NCBI GenBank assembly: GCA_027624175.1
Contig: JAQBXT010000009.1
Coordinates: 1 to 54,786, forward strand
Length of the DNA: 54,786 nt
Source: Pseudomonadota bacterium
GTDB lineage: Bacteria > Pseudomonadota > Gammaproteobacteria > Burkholderiales > SG8-39
Reading direction: 5' to 3'
Shown here: piece by piece, positions 25,398 to 34,923 of the stretch
Layout: each line of letters starts with the position of its first letter
Position numbering within the stretch: the stretch's first letter is position 1
The notes under the pieces: generated by a model
Database searches by the model: none
Told to the model about the DNA's origin: nothing
What the model saw: only the letters and a program-made list of their open reading frames with translations
Made by a program: the position numbers and the translations under genes

Positions 25398-26966
25398 ATG
25401 AGAAGCCTTGCACTCGTGCTGCTCCTGTCGATCGCCGGTGGCGCGCTGGCGATCGACAAGGCGGCAGTCGACAAGCTCGCCTTTGGCGATGGCGACGAGA
25501 GAATCGCCGCCATCGGCGCGCTGGTGGCCGAGGCCGACCCGCGCGCCGTCGAAGTGCTCAAGGCGCTCGGCGAGGGCGAGATGCAGACCGCCGGCAAGCG
25601 CGTGCTGATCGTGCGTGGCGAGTTGGGCATTGACGCGTTCACCGGCGAGAAGGTCGCGCCGCTGCCGGCGGAACGCGAGGACGTAGTGGCCAACAACCGG
25701 CTGCGAGGCGCGATCGGCGACGCGCTCGCCGCCTTGCGGCTGCTCTCGCCCGAGCGCGCCATGCGGCTCGCCGCGGCAAAGGAGCTCGCCACCGGGGTCG
25801 ACGCCTCGATGCTGCCTTTGGTGAACAAGGCGCTGGAGCAGGAAACCGACGCAGGCATCCGGCCGCTGCTCGAGCTGGTGGTGGCCTCCATGCAGATGAA
25901 AGGTGGCGACAAAGCGCAGCGCCTCGCCGCCATTCGGATGCTCGGCGAGTCCACCAGCCCGAACAGCAAGACGCTGCTCGCTGAAGCCGCGCGCGACACC
26001 GACGAGGAGATCCGCGGCGAGGCGCAAAAAAGCCTGCGCGCTGTGGAGGGGCGGCTTGCCTGGGGGGAGCGCTTCGGCCTCCTGTTTGCCGGGGTGTCGC
26101 TCGGTTCGATCCTGCTGCTCGCCGCGCTCGGGCTGGCCATCACCTACGGGCTGATGGGCGTGATCAACATGGCGCACGGCGAGCTGATCATGATCGGCGC
26201 CTATGCCACCTACGTGGTGCAGAACCTGTTCCGTGCTTATCTCCCGGGCGCCTTCGACTGGTACCTGCTGGCGGCGGTGCCGGCGGCCTTTGTCGTCTCG
26301 GCCTGCGTAGGCATGATTCTTGAGCGCATGGTGATCAGGTGGCTGTACGGCCGGCCGCTCGAGACGCTGCTCGCCACCTGGGGCATCAGCCTGATGCTGA
26401 TTCAGCTCGTGCGCACGCTGTTCGGCGCGCAGAACGTGCAGGTGGAGAACCCCGCGTTCATGTCGGGCGGCATCCAGGCGCTGTCCAACGTCGTGCTGCC
26501 CTGGAGTCGCGTGATGATCATCGCCTTCACCGGCCTGGTACTCACCGGGACTTGGCTGCTGCTTACGCGCACGCGCCTCGGCCTGTTCGTGCGCGGCGTG
26601 ACGCAGAACCGCGACATGGCTTCCTGCGTCGGCGTGCCCACCGCCCGCGTGGACACCTGGGCCTTCGGCTTGGGCTCGGGCATCGCGGGCCTTGCCGGCT
26701 GCGCGCTCGCCCAACTGGGCAACGTCGGGCCCGATCTCGGCCAAGGCTACATCGTGGACTCGTTCATGGTGGTGGTGTTCGGCGGCGTGGGCCAGCTCGC
26801 CGGCACGGTGTACGCGGCCCTCACTTTGGGTTTCGCCAACAAGTTCCTCGAGGCCTGGTCGGGCGCGGTGCTGGCCAAGATCGCGCTGCTGGTGTTCATC
26901 ATCATCTTCATCCAACGCCGGCCGCAGGGCCTGTTCGCGCTGAAGGGCAGGTCGGTGGAAGCATGA
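25398..26966 (+). CDS. urtB: urea ABC transporter, permease UrtB
   Basis: The 522-residue inner-membrane permease has a signal-like start, then a ~190-residue periplasmic alpha-helical region with HEAT-like character (ARDTDEEIRGEAQKSLRAVE), then a LivH-type permease domain from about residue 230. That domain shows ITYGLMGVINMAHGELIMIG, ATWGISLMLIQLVRTLFG and QLAGTVYAALTLGFANKFLE. The long N-terminal region is normal for proteobacterial UrtB. The stop overlaps the urtC start (ATGA). Confidence 0.95.
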   Translation: MRSLALVLLLSIAGGALAIDKAAVDKLAFGDGDERIAAIGALVAEADPRAVEVLKALGEGEMQTAGKRVLIVRGELGIDAFTGEKVAPLPAEREDVVANNRLRGAIGDALAALRLLSPERAMRLAAAKELATGVDASMLPLVNKALEQETDAGIRPLLELVVASMQMKGGDKAQRLAAIRMLGESTSPNSKTLLAEAARDTDEEIRGEAQKSLRAVEGRLAWGERFGLLFAGVSLGSILLLAALGLAITYGLMGVINMAHGELIMIGAYATYVVQNLFRAYLPGAFDWYLLAAVPAAFVVSACVGMILERMVIRWLYGRPLETLLATWGISLMLIQLVRTLFGAQNVQVENPAFMSGGIQALSNVVLPWSRVMIIAFTGLVLTGTWLLLTRTRLGLFVRGVTQNRDMASCVGVPTARVDTWAFGLGSGIAGLAGCALAQLGNVGPDLGQGYIVDSFMVVVFGGVGQLAGTVYAALTLGFANKFLEAWSGAVLAKIALLVFIIIFIQRRPQGLFALKGRSVEA

Positions 26967-28006
26967 TGCGGCTCTATGGACCGAAGGCCTGGATCGCGCT
27001 GGGCGTGGCCGCGGTCCTCATATCCGTGCTGCCGCACTTTCTGTCGTCGTACTGGGTGACGCTGATCGGCAAGATCATGTGCTACGCCATCGTCGCCATC
27101 GCCATGGACCTGATCTGGGGCTATTGCGGCATTCTCTCGCTCGGACACGGCCTGTTCTTCGCGCTCGGCGGCTACGCGATGGGCATGCACCTGATGCGCC
27201 AGATCGGGCGCGAGGGCCAGTACCAGTCGGACCTGCCCGACTTCATGGTGTTCCTCGATTGGAAGGAGCTGCCCTGGCAATGGTGGAACACCGACCAGTT
27301 CTGGTGGGCGATGCTGCTGGTGGTGGCGGTGCCGGGGCTGCTGGCCCTGGTCTTCGGCTACTTTGCCTTCCGCTCGCGCGTGAAGGGCGTGTACTTCTCC
27401 ATCATCACGCAGGCACTCACCTTCGCGGCGATGCTGTTGTTCTTCCGCAACGCCACCGGCTTCGGCGGCAACAACGGCTTCACCGACTTCAAGCGTATCC
27501 TCGGCTTCACCATTACATCGCCCGAAACCCGCGCGGCGCTGTTTGCCGTCACCGGCGCAGTGCTGATCGCGACGCTGCTGCTGGCGCGCTGGATCGTGAC
27601 CTCGAAACTCGGCCGTGTGCTGACCGCAATCCGCGACGCCGAGACGCGCGCCGCGTTCTGCGGCTACAACACGGTGCACTACAAGGTCGCGGTGTTCACA
27701 CTGTCCGCGGTGCTGTGCGGCATCGCCGGCGCGCTCTACGTGCCGCAGGTCGGGATCATCAACCCGAGCGAGATGTCGCCCGCCAACTCGATCGAAATCG
27801 CCATCTGGGTGGCGCTGGGCGGCCGCGGCACGCTGATCGGCCCGATCCTCGGCGCCGGCGTGGTGAACGGCGCAAAGAGCTTCTTCACCCAGGCGTTTCC
27901 CGAATACTGGCTGTATTTCCTCGGGCTGCTGTTCATCCTGGCCACGCTATTCCTGCCGCAGGGCATCGCCGGCCTCGCGCAGCGCTGGAAGGACAAGCGC
28001 GTGTGA
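26963..28006 (+). CDS. urtC: urea ABC transporter, permease UrtC
   Basis: This 347-residue LivM-type permease is the second channel subunit. Evidence includes IAMDLIWGYCGILSLGHGLF, the long FRSRVKGVYFSIITQALTFA segment, GFGGNNGFTDFKRILG, and the coupling-loop region AIRDAETRAAFCGYN. WVALGGRGTLIGPILGAGVV near the C-terminus is typical of UrtC. Two successive ATGs (26963, 26966) could start translation; the first overlaps the urtB stop. The end overlaps the urtD GTG. Confidence 0.95.
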   Translation: MMRLYGPKAWIALGVAAVLISVLPHFLSSYWVTLIGKIMCYAIVAIAMDLIWGYCGILSLGHGLFFALGGYAMGMHLMRQIGREGQYQSDLPDFMVFLDWKELPWQWWNTDQFWWAMLLVVAVPGLLALVFGYFAFRSRVKGVYFSIITQALTFAAMLLFFRNATGFGGNNGFTDFKRILGFTITSPETRAALFAVTGAVLIATLLLARWIVTSKLGRVLTAIRDAETRAAFCGYNTVHYKVAVFTLSAVLCGIAGALYVPQVGIINPSEMSPANSIEIAIWVALGGRGTLIGPILGAGVVNGAKSFFTQAFPEYWLYFLGLLFILATLFLPQGIAGLAQRWKDKRV

Positions 28007-28815
28007 GCGCCACCCCGGTCGCCGTCAACGAGAGCGGGTTACTCGGCCGCGTCAGCACCGGCGGGCTGGATACCACCCATGGCGCGGTGCTGTACCTGGA
28101 AGAGATCTCGGTCAGCTTCGACGGCTTCCGGGCGCTGAACCAGCTCTCCCTGTCCATCGACGTGGGCGAGTTGCGCTGCGTGATCGGCCCCAATGGCGCG
28201 GGCAAGACCACCATGATGGATGTGATCACCGGCAAGACGCGGCCCGACGCGGGTACCGCCTTCTTTGGCCAGACCATCGATCTGACGAAGTTGACCGAGG
28301 CCGAGATCGCGCACGCCGGCATCGGGCGAAAGTTCCAGAAGCCCACCATCTTCGAGCAGCACACGGTGTTCGAGAACCTGGAGCTGGCGATGAAGGCGGA
28401 CAAGCGCGTGCGCCGGACGCTGCTCGCCAAGCTAGCTTCCGTCCAGCGCGACCGCATTGCGGAGACGCTGCGCCTGATCCGCCTGCAGGACGCAGCGCAC
28501 CGGGTGGCCGGGCTGCTGTCGCATGGCCAGAAGCAATGGCTGGAGATCGGCATGCTGCTGATGCAGGAGCCGAAGCTGCTGTTGCTCGACGAGCCGGTGG
28601 CGGGGATGTCCGACGAGGAGACCGAGCGCACCGCGGAATTGTTCCTGTCGCTCGCCGGCAAGCATTCGCTGGTGGTGGTCGAGCACGATATGGCTTTCAT
28701 CGAGAGAATTGCGCGCAAGGTCACGGTGCTGCACGAGGGCGGCGTGCTCGCGGAAGGGTCGATGGCGCAGGTGCAGGCCGACCCGCGCGTGATCGAGGTG
28801 TACCTCGGCCGATGA
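28003..28815 (+). CDS. urtD: urea ABC transporter, ATP-binding protein UrtD
   Basis: The 270-residue LivG-type ATPase has an N-terminal extension of ~28 residues, Walker A GPNGAGKTT, the QKPTIFEQHTVFENLELAM segment typical of UrtD, signature LSHGQKQWLEIGMLLM, Walker B LLLLDEPVAGM and the switch histidine in VVVEHDM. It works with UrtE to power urea import. The start is GTG at 28003, overlapping the urtC stop (GTGTGA). The end overlaps urtE (ATGA). Confidence 0.95.
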   Translation: MSATPVAVNESGLLGRVSTGGLDTTHGAVLYLEEISVSFDGFRALNQLSLSIDVGELRCVIGPNGAGKTTMMDVITGKTRPDAGTAFFGQTIDLTKLTEAEIAHAGIGRKFQKPTIFEQHTVFENLELAMKADKRVRRTLLAKLASVQRDRIAETLRLIRLQDAAHRVAGLLSHGQKQWLEIGMLLMQEPKLLLLDEPVAGMSDEETERTAELFLSLAGKHSLVVVEHDMAFIERIARKVTVLHEGGVLAEGSMAQVQADPRVIEVYLGR

Positions 28816-29507
28816 ACCTCTCCGTCTCCGGCCTGAACCAGTACTACGGCGGCAGCCACATCCTGCGCGAGCTCGCTTTCGACGTGCCGGCGGGCAAGGT
28901 CACGGCGCTGCTCGGCCGCAACGGCGTGGGCAAGACGACCCTGCTGAGAACGCTGATGGGCCTCGTGCCGGCCGAGCGCGGCAAGGTTCTTTTCGGCGGC
29001 AAGAATCTCACCCGTGCCGCGCCCTACGAGCGCGTGCGCGCCGGCATCGGCTATGTGCCGCAGGGGCGCGAGATCTTCCCGCGCCTGACGGTGGCGGAAA
29101 ATCTGCAGATGGGCCTTGCCACGCTGCCGCGCGGCGCGTGTGTCCCGGCGCGCATCTTCGACATGTTCCCGGTGCTTGGCCAAATGATGCGCCGGCGTGG
29201 CGGCGACCTCTCCGGCGGCCAGCAGCAGCAGCTCGCCATCGGCCGCGCGCTGGCCATGGGCCCGAAGCTGCTGATCCTCGACGAGCCTACCGAAGGCATC
29301 CAGCCCTCGATTATCAAGGACATCGAGCGCGCCATCCGCGCGCTTGCGGCGACCGGCGAGATGGCGATCCTTTTGTGCGAGCAGTACTACGATTTCGCCC
29401 GCTCGCTCGCGGACCAGTACCTGGTGATGGAACGCGGCCAGATCATCGCGCGCGGCGCCGGCGCCGACATGGAACGCGACCGGGTAAAGGCCCTGCTGGC
29501 GGTATGA
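28812..29507 (+). CDS. urtE: urea ABC transporter, ATP-binding protein UrtE
   Basis: The 231-residue LivF-type ATPase has Walker A GRNGVGKTTLLRT, the family Q-loop region GIGYVPQGREIFPRLTVAEN, signature LSGGQQQQLAIGRAL, Walker B LLILDEPTEGIQPS and a switch region LLCEQYY in which glutamine replaces the usual histidine, as is common in UrtE/LivF. It completes the five-gene transporter. Only 7 nt separate it from ureD, so uptake and hydrolysis of urea are in one transcription unit. Confidence 0.95.
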   Translation: MNLSVSGLNQYYGGSHILRELAFDVPAGKVTALLGRNGVGKTTLLRTLMGLVPAERGKVLFGGKNLTRAAPYERVRAGIGYVPQGREIFPRLTVAENLQMGLATLPRGACVPARIFDMFPVLGQMMRRRGGDLSGGQQQQLAIGRALAMGPKLLILDEPTEGIQPSIIKDIERAIRALAATGEMAILLCEQYYDFARSLADQYLVMERGQIIARGAGADMERDRVKALLAV

Positions 29508-29514
29508 TCGAGCC

Positions 29515-30327
29515 ATGCAACTCGCCGAACCTGTCGCCCAATCCTGGAAGGCCGAGTTGCGCCTCGGCTTCGAGAATCGCGACGGCAGGACGGTGCTCGC
29601 GCAACGGCGTCACGACGGTCCGCTGGTGGTGCAAAAGGCGCTATACCCGGAAGGCGACGCCGTGTGCCACGCGATCGTGGTGCATCCGCCGGCGGGGATC
29701 GCGGGCGGCGATGAGCTGGAACTGAATGTGCGCGCCGGTGCCGGCGCGCACGCGCTGCTGACCACGCCAGGCGCGGGCAAGTGGTACCGCTCGGCGGGAC
29801 CATGGGCCGCGCAAAGCTTGCGCTTCGAAGTGGCGGGCGCGCTGGAATGGCTGCCGCAGGAGACTATCGTGTTCGATGGGGCGCTGGCGCGGCTGGACAC
29901 GGAAGTGCGTTTGCAGGGCGATGCGCGCTATCTGGGCTGGGAGATCCTGTGCCTGGGACGGACCGGATCCGGCGAGCGTTTTGGCAAGGGGGAAATCCGC
30001 TTGCACACCAGGCTCTATCGCGACGGCAAGTTGTTGTGGATAGAACGCGGCCGCATCGAGGGCGGCGGCGCATTGCTCGATTCACCCGCCGGGCTGCAGG
30101 GGCAGCCGGTGTGCGGAACGCTGGTCGCCGCCGGACCGGCGGCGGATCTCGCCGCGTGCCGCGAGATCGAAGGAATCGCGGTCACGCAATTGCCAGGCGT
30201 GCTGGTCGCAAGGGTCCTGGGCGATTCGAGCGAACGGGCGAAGAAGTTGTTCGCGAAGCTGTGGAGCGTATTGCGGCCCGTGGTGTTCGGGCGCGAAGCG
30301 CAGATGCCCCGCATTTGGAGTACGTGA
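29515..30327 (+). CDS. ureD: urease accessory protein UreD
   Basis: This 270-residue protein first binds apo-urease and forms the UreDFG nickel-delivery complex. It shows the family pattern: RHDGPLVVQKALYPEGDAVC near residue 33, HPPAGIAGGDELEL, then LLTTPGAGKWYRS, and WLPQETIVFDGA in the middle. The length agrees with other UreD proteins. It ends one codon before ureA: the ureD TGA is followed directly by ATG 30328. Confidence 0.95.
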   Translation: MQLAEPVAQSWKAELRLGFENRDGRTVLAQRRHDGPLVVQKALYPEGDAVCHAIVVHPPAGIAGGDELELNVRAGAGAHALLTTPGAGKWYRSAGPWAAQSLRFEVAGALEWLPQETIVFDGALARLDTEVRLQGDARYLGWEILCLGRTGSGERFGKGEIRLHTRLYRDGKLLWIERGRIEGGGALLDSPAGLQGQPVCGTLVAAGPAADLAACREIEGIAVTQLPGVLVARVLGDSSERAKKLFAKLWSVLRPVVFGREAQMPRIWST

Positions 30328-30630
30328 ATGGAACTGACGCCGAGAGAGAAAGACAAGCTGCTCATCTTCACCGCCGCACTGCTCGCCGAGAGGCGCAAGG
30401 CGAAGGGCCTCAAGCTCAACTATCCGGAGTCGGTGGCGCTGATCAGCGCCGCGATCATGGAAGGCGCGCGCGAGGGTAGGAGCGTTTCCGAGCTGATGAG
30501 CTGGGGCGCAACCCTGCTGAAGCGGGAAGACGTGATGGAGGGCATTGCCGAAATGATCCCGGACATCCAGGTCGAGGCCACGTTCCCCGATGGAACGAAG
30601 CTGGTCACCGTGCACAACCCGATCCCATGA
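30328..30630 (+). CDS. ureA: urease gamma subunit
   Basis: The 100-residue small structural subunit starts [20 protein letters not shown] and contains [18 protein letters not shown] and the [18 protein letters not shown] segment, all nearly invariant in UreA. It associates with UreB and UreC to form the (alpha-beta-gamma)3 enzyme in the cytoplasm. The stop overlaps the ureB start by 4 nt. The separate small subunits are the usual bacterial arrangement, unlike the fused form of Helicobacter. Confidence 0.97.
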   Translation: MELTPREKDKLLIFTAALLAERRKAKGLKLNYPESVALISAAIMEGAREGRSVSELMSWGATLLKREDVMEGIAEMIPDIQVEATFPDGTKLVTVHNPIP

Positions 30631-30935
30631 TCCCGGGCGAGATGCAGGTCGCCGCGGGGGACATCGAGCTGAACAAAGGCAGGAAGACGGTGACCGTGGG
30701 GGTCACCAATTCCGGCGACCGGCCGGTGCAGGTCGGCTCGCACTACCACTTCTTCGAGTGCAACGAGGCGCTCAAGTTCGATCGCCAGAAGGCCTACGGT
30801 TTTCGCCTCAACATCGCCGCCGGCACCACGGTGCGCTTCGAACCCGGACAGACGCGCACCGTCGAGCTTGTCGCGCTCGCCGGAGACCGCAAGATCTACG
30901 GCTTCGCCGGGAAAGTGATGGGGGCCCTGAAATGA
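30627..30935 (+). CDS. ureB: urease beta subunit
   Basis: The 102-residue subunit begins [19 protein letters not shown] and has [19 protein letters not shown], the [20 protein letters not shown] stretch and [16 protein letters not shown], all diagnostic. It forms the beta-sandwich that packs against UreC. It overlaps ureA by 4 nt and ureC by 4 nt, which implies coupled translation and fixed stoichiometry. Confidence 0.97.
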   Translation: MIPGEMQVAAGDIELNKGRKTVTVGVTNSGDRPVQVGSHYHFFECNEALKFDRQKAYGFRLNIAAGTTVRFEPGQTRTVELVALAGDRKIYGFAGKVMGALK

Positions 30936-32629
30936 AGATCGCGCGCCAGGCCTATGCGGAGATGTTCGGCCCGACCACGGGTGATCGCCTGCGCCTCGCC
31001 GACACGGAATTGTGGATCCAGGTGGAGAAGGATTTCACCGTTTACGGCGAGGAGGTGAAGTTCGGCGGCGGCAAGGTGATCCGCGACGGGATGGGCCAGA
31101 GCCAGGGCCTGTCCAAGGACGTCGCCGACACCGTGATCACCAACGCGCTGATCATCGATCACTGGGGCATCGTCAAGGCCGACATCGGCCTGAAGGACGG
31201 CCGCATCTGGAAGATCGGCAAGGCCGGCAACCCCGATATCCAGCCCGCGATCACCATCCCGATCGGCGCCGGCACCGAGATCATCGCGGGCGAAGGCAAG
31301 ATCGTCACTGCCGGCGGCATCGACTCGCACATCCATTTCATCTGTCCGCAGCAGATCGAAGAAGCGATGATGAGCGGCGTCACCACCATGCTGGGCGGCG
31401 GCACCGGTCCGGCGACCGGAACCTACGCCACCACCTGCACGCCGGGGCCCTGGCACCTGTTTTCCATGCTCTCGGCGGCGGAAGCTTTCCCGATGAACCT
31501 GGGTTTCCTTGGCAAGGGCAATGCCTCGCTGCCCGGGCCTTTGCGGGAACAGGTGAAGGCGGGGGCCATCGGCCTGAAGCTGCACGAGGATTGGGGCACC
31601 ACGCCCGCCGCGATCGACAACTGCCTCGACATCGCCGACCAGATGGACGTGCAGGTGGCGATCCACACCGACACGCTGAACGAATCGGGTTTCGTCGAGA
31701 CTTCGGTGAAGGCGATGAAGGGCCGCGCCATCGCCACCTTCCACACCGAGGGGGCGGGCGGCGGACACGCGCCGGACATCATCCGCATCTGCGGCGAGCC
31801 GAACGTGCTGCCGTCTTCGACCAACCCGACCATGCCCTACACGGTGAACACCGTCGCCGAGCACCTCGACATGCTGATGGTGTGCCACCACCTCGATCCG
31901 GCCATCGCCGAAGACGTGGCCTTCGCCGAGTCGCGCATCCGCAAGGAAACCATCGCCGCCGAGGACATCCTGCACGACCTGGGTGCTTTTTCGATGATGT
32001 CCTCCGACTCGCAGGCCATGGGCCGCGTGGGCGAGGTGATCATCCGCACCTGGCAGGCGGCGCACAAGATGAAGATCCAGCGCGGCGCGCTGAAGGGCGA
32101 CCCCAAGACGCACGACAACGCGCGCGTGAAGCGCTTCATCGCCAAGTACACGATCAACCCGGCTATCACGCATGGCATATCGCACCTCGTCGGCTCGATC
32201 GAGGAAGGCAAGCTCGCCGACCTCGTGCTGTGGAAGCCCGCCTTCTTCGGCGTGAAGCCCTCGCTGATCCTCAAAGGCGGCATGATCGCCGCCGCCGCGA
32301 TGGGCGATCCCAACGCCTCGATCCCGACGCCGCAGCCGGTGCACTACCGGCCGATGTTCGGCGCCTTCGGCAAGGCGCTGCGCACTTCGGTCAGCTTCGT
32401 GTCGCAGGCCTCGTTGAAGAACCCGGCGCTGCTGCGGCTCGGGCTGCAGCGGCCGCTGGAAGCAGTGAAGAATACGCGGAGCATCGGCAAGAAGGACATG
32501 GTGCACAATTCGTGGCTGCCGAAAATCCAGGTGGACCCCGAGACCTATGAAGTGCGCGCCGACGGCGAGCTGCTGGTGTGCGAACCGGCCAAGGTGCTGC
32601 CTATGGCGCAAAGGTATTTTCTTTTCTGA
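30932..32629 (+). CDS. ureC: urease alpha (catalytic) subunit
   Basis: This 565-residue amidohydrolase hydrolyses urea to ammonia and carbamate using two nickel ions. The metal ligands are visible: H133 and H135 in SHIHF, the carbamylated K216 in GLKLHEDWG, the histidines of [13 protein letters not shown] and [14 protein letters not shown], the active-site flap MVCHHLDP, and the aspartate of [12 protein letters not shown]. The length is standard. ATG 30932 overlaps the ureB stop. The stop overlaps the ureE ATG by one base (TGATG). Confidence 0.98.
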   Translation: MKIARQAYAEMFGPTTGDRLRLADTELWIQVEKDFTVYGEEVKFGGGKVIRDGMGQSQGLSKDVADTVITNALIIDHWGIVKADIGLKDGRIWKIGKAGNPDIQPAITIPIGAGTEIIAGEGKIVTAGGIDSHIHFICPQQIEEAMMSGVTTMLGGGTGPATGTYATTCTPGPWHLFSMLSAAEAFPMNLGFLGKGNASLPGPLREQVKAGAIGLKLHEDWGTTPAAIDNCLDIADQMDVQVAIHTDTLNESGFVETSVKAMKGRAIATFHTEGAGGGHAPDIIRICGEPNVLPSSTNPTMPYTVNTVAEHLDMLMVCHHLDPAIAEDVAFAESRIRKETIAAEDILHDLGAFSMMSSDSQAMGRVGEVIIRTWQAAHKMKIQRGALKGDPKTHDNARVKRFIAKYTINPAITHGISHLVGSIEEGKLADLVLWKPAFFGVKPSLILKGGMIAAAAMGDPNASIPTPQPVHYRPMFGAFGKALRTSVSFVSQASLKNPALLRLGLQRPLEAVKNTRSIGKKDMVHNSWLPKIQVDPETYEVRADGELLVCEPAKVLPMAQRYFLF

Positions 32630-33150
32630 TGCTCGAGATCAAAGCCAAGCTGAAGGTCGCGCACGGCGCGTACAAGGTCGAGGTCAAGGGACAACTGAAG
32701 CTGCCCTTCGATTCACGCCAGAAAAGCCGCCTCAGGACGCAGCTCGTTTCCGGTGAAGAGGTGGCGCTGCTGCTGCCGCGCGGCGAGATCCTGCGCGGTG
32801 GCGACCTGGTCACGGCTTCGGATGGACGCGTGATCGAGGTGCTGGCCGAGGCGGAAAAGCTGCTGCACATCGAGTCCGCATCCCTCGCGAAGCTCGCCTA
32901 CCACCTGGGCAATCGCCATGTGCCGGTCCAGGTGGGGCAGGCATTCCTGCGCATCGCAGAGGACCATGTGCTGGAAGAAATGCTGAAGAAGCTCGGTGCG
33001 AAGGTGTCGCGCGTCGAAGCGCCATTTGAACCCGAGGCGGGCGCCTACGCCGGCGGCCACCACCAGCACGACGAGATGGGCCATGGCGGGAAGATCCACG
33101 ATCACGGCGATCACGATCATCACGATCATGACCACGAACACAAGCATTGA
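32629..33150 (+). CDS. ureE: urease accessory nickel metallochaperone UreE
   Basis: The 173-residue protein has an N-terminal UreE domain ([35 protein letters not shown]) and a C-terminal metal-binding domain with [15 protein letters not shown] histidine-rich tail follows ([12 protein letters not shown], then alternating DH/HD to the end), which stores or passes nickel to UreG. The tail is encoded by the bases that also hold the ureF start, because ureF begins at 33128, 23 nt before this gene ends. Confidence 0.95.
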   Translation: MLEIKAKLKVAHGAYKVEVKGQLKLPFDSRQKSRLRTQLVSGEEVALLLPRGEILRGGDLVTASDGRVIEVLAEAEKLLHIESASLAKLAYHLGNRHVPVQVGQAFLRIAEDHVLEEMLKKLGAKVSRVEAPFEPEAGAYAGGHHQHDEMGHGGKIHDHGDHDHHDHDHEHKH

Positions 33151-33751
33151 TCCACGTTTGTTGCAGTTGGCCAGCCCCATGCTTCCTGTGGGCGCCTACA
33201 GCTATTCGGGCGGGCTGGAAGCCGCGATCGAGGTTGGACTGGTGACGAATGCGCCAAGCGCGCAGCGCTGGATCGGCGACGTGCTGGAACATTCCGTGGC
33301 GCGCATGGAAGCGCCGCTGCTGCTCAACATGATCCAGCGACCGGATGCGCTATTGAACGAAATGTTCCTCGCCAGCCGCGAGACGGCGGAATTTAGGGCC
33401 GAAACGGTGCAGATGGGCTACTCGCTCAACCGCCTGCTGCCCGAGCTGGGCGTCGAAGCCTGCTTGTTCGAGGAACCATCGTTCCCGGCGGTATACGCGC
33501 ACGCCGTGCGCGCCTGGGGAATCGCGCCGCGCCAGGCGCTCGTCGCCTACCTGTGGGCGTGGCTCGAGAACCAGGTGATGGCGGCGCTGAAGGCGGTGCC
33601 GCTCGGCCAGACCGACGGGCAGAAGATGCTGCTTGCGCTCGGCGCGCGGTTGCACGAGGTGAACGAGGAGGAGCCGGGAAATTTCGCGCCTGGCCTGGCG
33701 ATCCTTTCCTCGCGCCACGAAACGCAGTACTCGCGGCTGTTCCGCTCGTGA
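33128..33751 (+). CDS. ureF: urease accessory protein UreF
   Basis: This 207-residue alpha-helical protein controls the GTPase activity of UreG in the UreDFG complex. Typical features are [21 protein letters not shown] near residue 12-32 (split here by position), [20 protein letters not shown], and the C-terminal [18 protein letters not shown] 33128 is the only start that keeps the conserved N-terminus. It lies inside the His-tail codons of ureE, in another frame, so ureF translation probably depends on ureE translation. Confidence 0.93.
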   Translation: MTTNTSIDPRLLQLASPMLPVGAYSYSGGLEAAIEVGLVTNAPSAQRWIGDVLEHSVARMEAPLLLNMIQRPDALLNEMFLASRETAEFRAETVQMGYSLNRLLPELGVEACLFEEPSFPAVYAHAVRAWGIAPRQALVAYLWAWLENQVMAALKAVPLGQTDGQKMLLALGARLHEVNEEEPGNFAPGLAILSSRHETQYSRLFRS

Positions 33752-33761
33752 AGCTTCAGCT

Positions 33762-34379
33762 GTGACCCTACGAGTCGGCATTGGCGGCCCGGTGGGCTCC
33801 GGCAAGACCGCGCTCACGCTCGCCTTGTGCAAGGCGCTGCGGGACAGGTACGACATCGCCGCGGTCACCAACGACATCTATACCGAGGAAGACGCGCAGT
33901 TCCTGGTGAAGAACGAGGCGCTCGCGCCCGAGCGCATCATCGGCGTGGAGACCGGCGGCTGCCCGCACACCGCGATCCGCGAGGACGCTTCGATCAACCT
34001 CGAAGCGGTGGCGCGGCTTACGCGCCGCTTCCCCGGTCTGGAGCTGATCTTCATCGAATCGGGCGGCGACAACCTCGCGGCCACCTTCAGCCCCGAGCTG
34101 TCCGATTTGACGCTGTACGTGATCGACGTCGCCGCCGGCGACAAGATTCCGCGCAAGGGCGGCCCCGGCATCACCAAGTCGGACCTGCTGGTGATCAACA
34201 AAATCGACCTCGCGCCAATGGTCGGCGCCTCGCTCGAAGTGATGGAGCGCGATTCGAAGAAGATGCGCGGCGCACGGCCGTTTGTGTTCACAAACCTGAA
34301 GACCGGGCAGGGCCTGGAAAGCATCATCCGTTTCATCGAAACCGAAGGGATGCTTTGCACCGCGCAAAAAGGAGTCTGA
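33762..34379 (+). CDS. ureG: urease accessory GTPase UreG
   Basis: The 205-residue SIMIBI GTPase has P-loop [10 protein letters not shown] (residues 9-18), the metal-binding CPH motif in [15 protein letters not shown], the [17 protein letters not shown] switch segment, and base recognition by NKID. It delivers nickel to urease on GTP hydrolysis. The start is GTG 33762. The last codons (AQKGV, then TGA) fall in an A/T-flanked palindromic element at 34366-34389, so the extreme C-terminus may have been altered by that element or terminator. Confidence 0.96.
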   Translation: MTLRVGIGGPVGSGKTALTLALCKALRDRYDIAAVTNDIYTEEDAQFLVKNEALAPERIIGVETGGCPHTAIREDASINLEAVARLTRRFPGLELIFIESGGDNLAATFSPELSDLTLYVIDVAAGDKIPRKGGPGITKSDLLVINKIDLAPMVGASLEVMERDSKKMRGARPFVFTNLKTGQGLESIIRFIETEGMLCTAQKGV

Positions 34380-34389
34380 CCCCTTTTTT
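34366..34389 (+). terminator. palindromic element / probable terminator at the end of ureG
   Basis: AAAAAGG (34366-34372) pairs with CCTTTTT (34382-34388), with GTC/GAC inside and one mismatch, and a run of six T follows on the + strand. The ureG TGA lies in the loop region. It can act as a bidirectional intrinsic terminator. Its core GTCTGACCCC also resembles the GGGGACAGACC core of the two palindromes elsewhere in the window, so it may be a related dispersed repeat. Confidence 0.6.
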
Positions 34390-34502
34390 CTAATGCAGGC
34401 TCGGCTTCTTCAGGAAGTCGCTGCGATCCGCTGAGGTCAGCCGCACCTCCATCCTCGCGCCGGAGCCGCGCGATGGTGAGCGGCACGTCGCAGCCCGCGG
34501 CG

Positions 34503-34524
34503 CTATACGCCTTCTATACGCCTT
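34503..34524. repeat. tandem 11-bp repeat
   Basis: CTATACGCCTT occurs twice in succession (34503-34513, 34514-34524). The second unit supplies the TAG stop of the small minus-strand gene ending at 34514. The 130 bp between ureG and this repeat hold no gene I recognise. A minus-strand frame there ends LTSADRSDFLKKPSLH at 34390 but has no recognisable relatives. Confidence 0.85.
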
Positions 34525-34816
34525 CAGCCGCAATCCATCGAATCTTCTGTCCCTTGGATTCAAGCGCGCTCTTGCGACCTCTCTTTTTTCGTACAAATCC
34601 GAGCGCAGCCTGCAACGTTTGCAGACCCTGCAGATAGGCGCGAAAGCCATTGGCGAGAAATCGTGCAGTCCATGGGTCAATAGGCCGTCTACTTTCTACC
34701 TGCTCGCACATGTGGCACAGCAAGCGACGCACATCGTCAGGCGCGGCATGACCCATCTCCGCAAGCATCGCAAGACGTTGGGCTTCTTCCGGTGAGAGTT
34801 CTTCCGTGGCATTCAT
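34514..34816 (-). CDS. hypothetical protein of the integrase module
   Basis: The 100-residue soluble protein starts MNATEELSPEEAQRLAMLAE and has a central helix-rich part (DVRRLLCHMCEQVESRR) and a basic C-terminal segment (GFVRKKRGRKSALESKG). I recognise no family. ATG 34816 has AGGGA 7 nt upstream. A TTG at 34927, overlapping the stop of the next gene upstream (TTGA), would extend the protein to 137 residues. The cysteine pair CHMC could bind metal, but this is only a possibility. Confidence 0.5.
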   Translation of the reverse strand: MNATEELSPEEAQRLAMLAEMGHAAPDDVRRLLCHMCEQVESRRPIDPWTARFLANGFRAYLQGLQTLQAALGFVRKKRGRKSALESKGQKIRWIAAEGV

Positions 34817-34923
34817 CGCGCATCCCTTCACACTCACTCTTGATTCAGGGGCTACGCCAGGCCCGGCAAGAGTTTCCGCCTTTTCGGGGGTCAGCCTAGG
34901 CGCGGCAGATATCTGCTTCGGCC

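Noticed and set aside
34390-34512. Partial gene ending LTSADRSDFLKKPSLH on the minus strand
   Set aside because: No recognisable relatives, and its upstream part runs into the frame of the small gene at 34514-34816. I could not support it as a gene.
34380-34520. Second attachment site (copy of the tRNA-Thr 3' end)
   Set aside because: Compared by eye with the tRNA end; no matching stretch of useful length was found.
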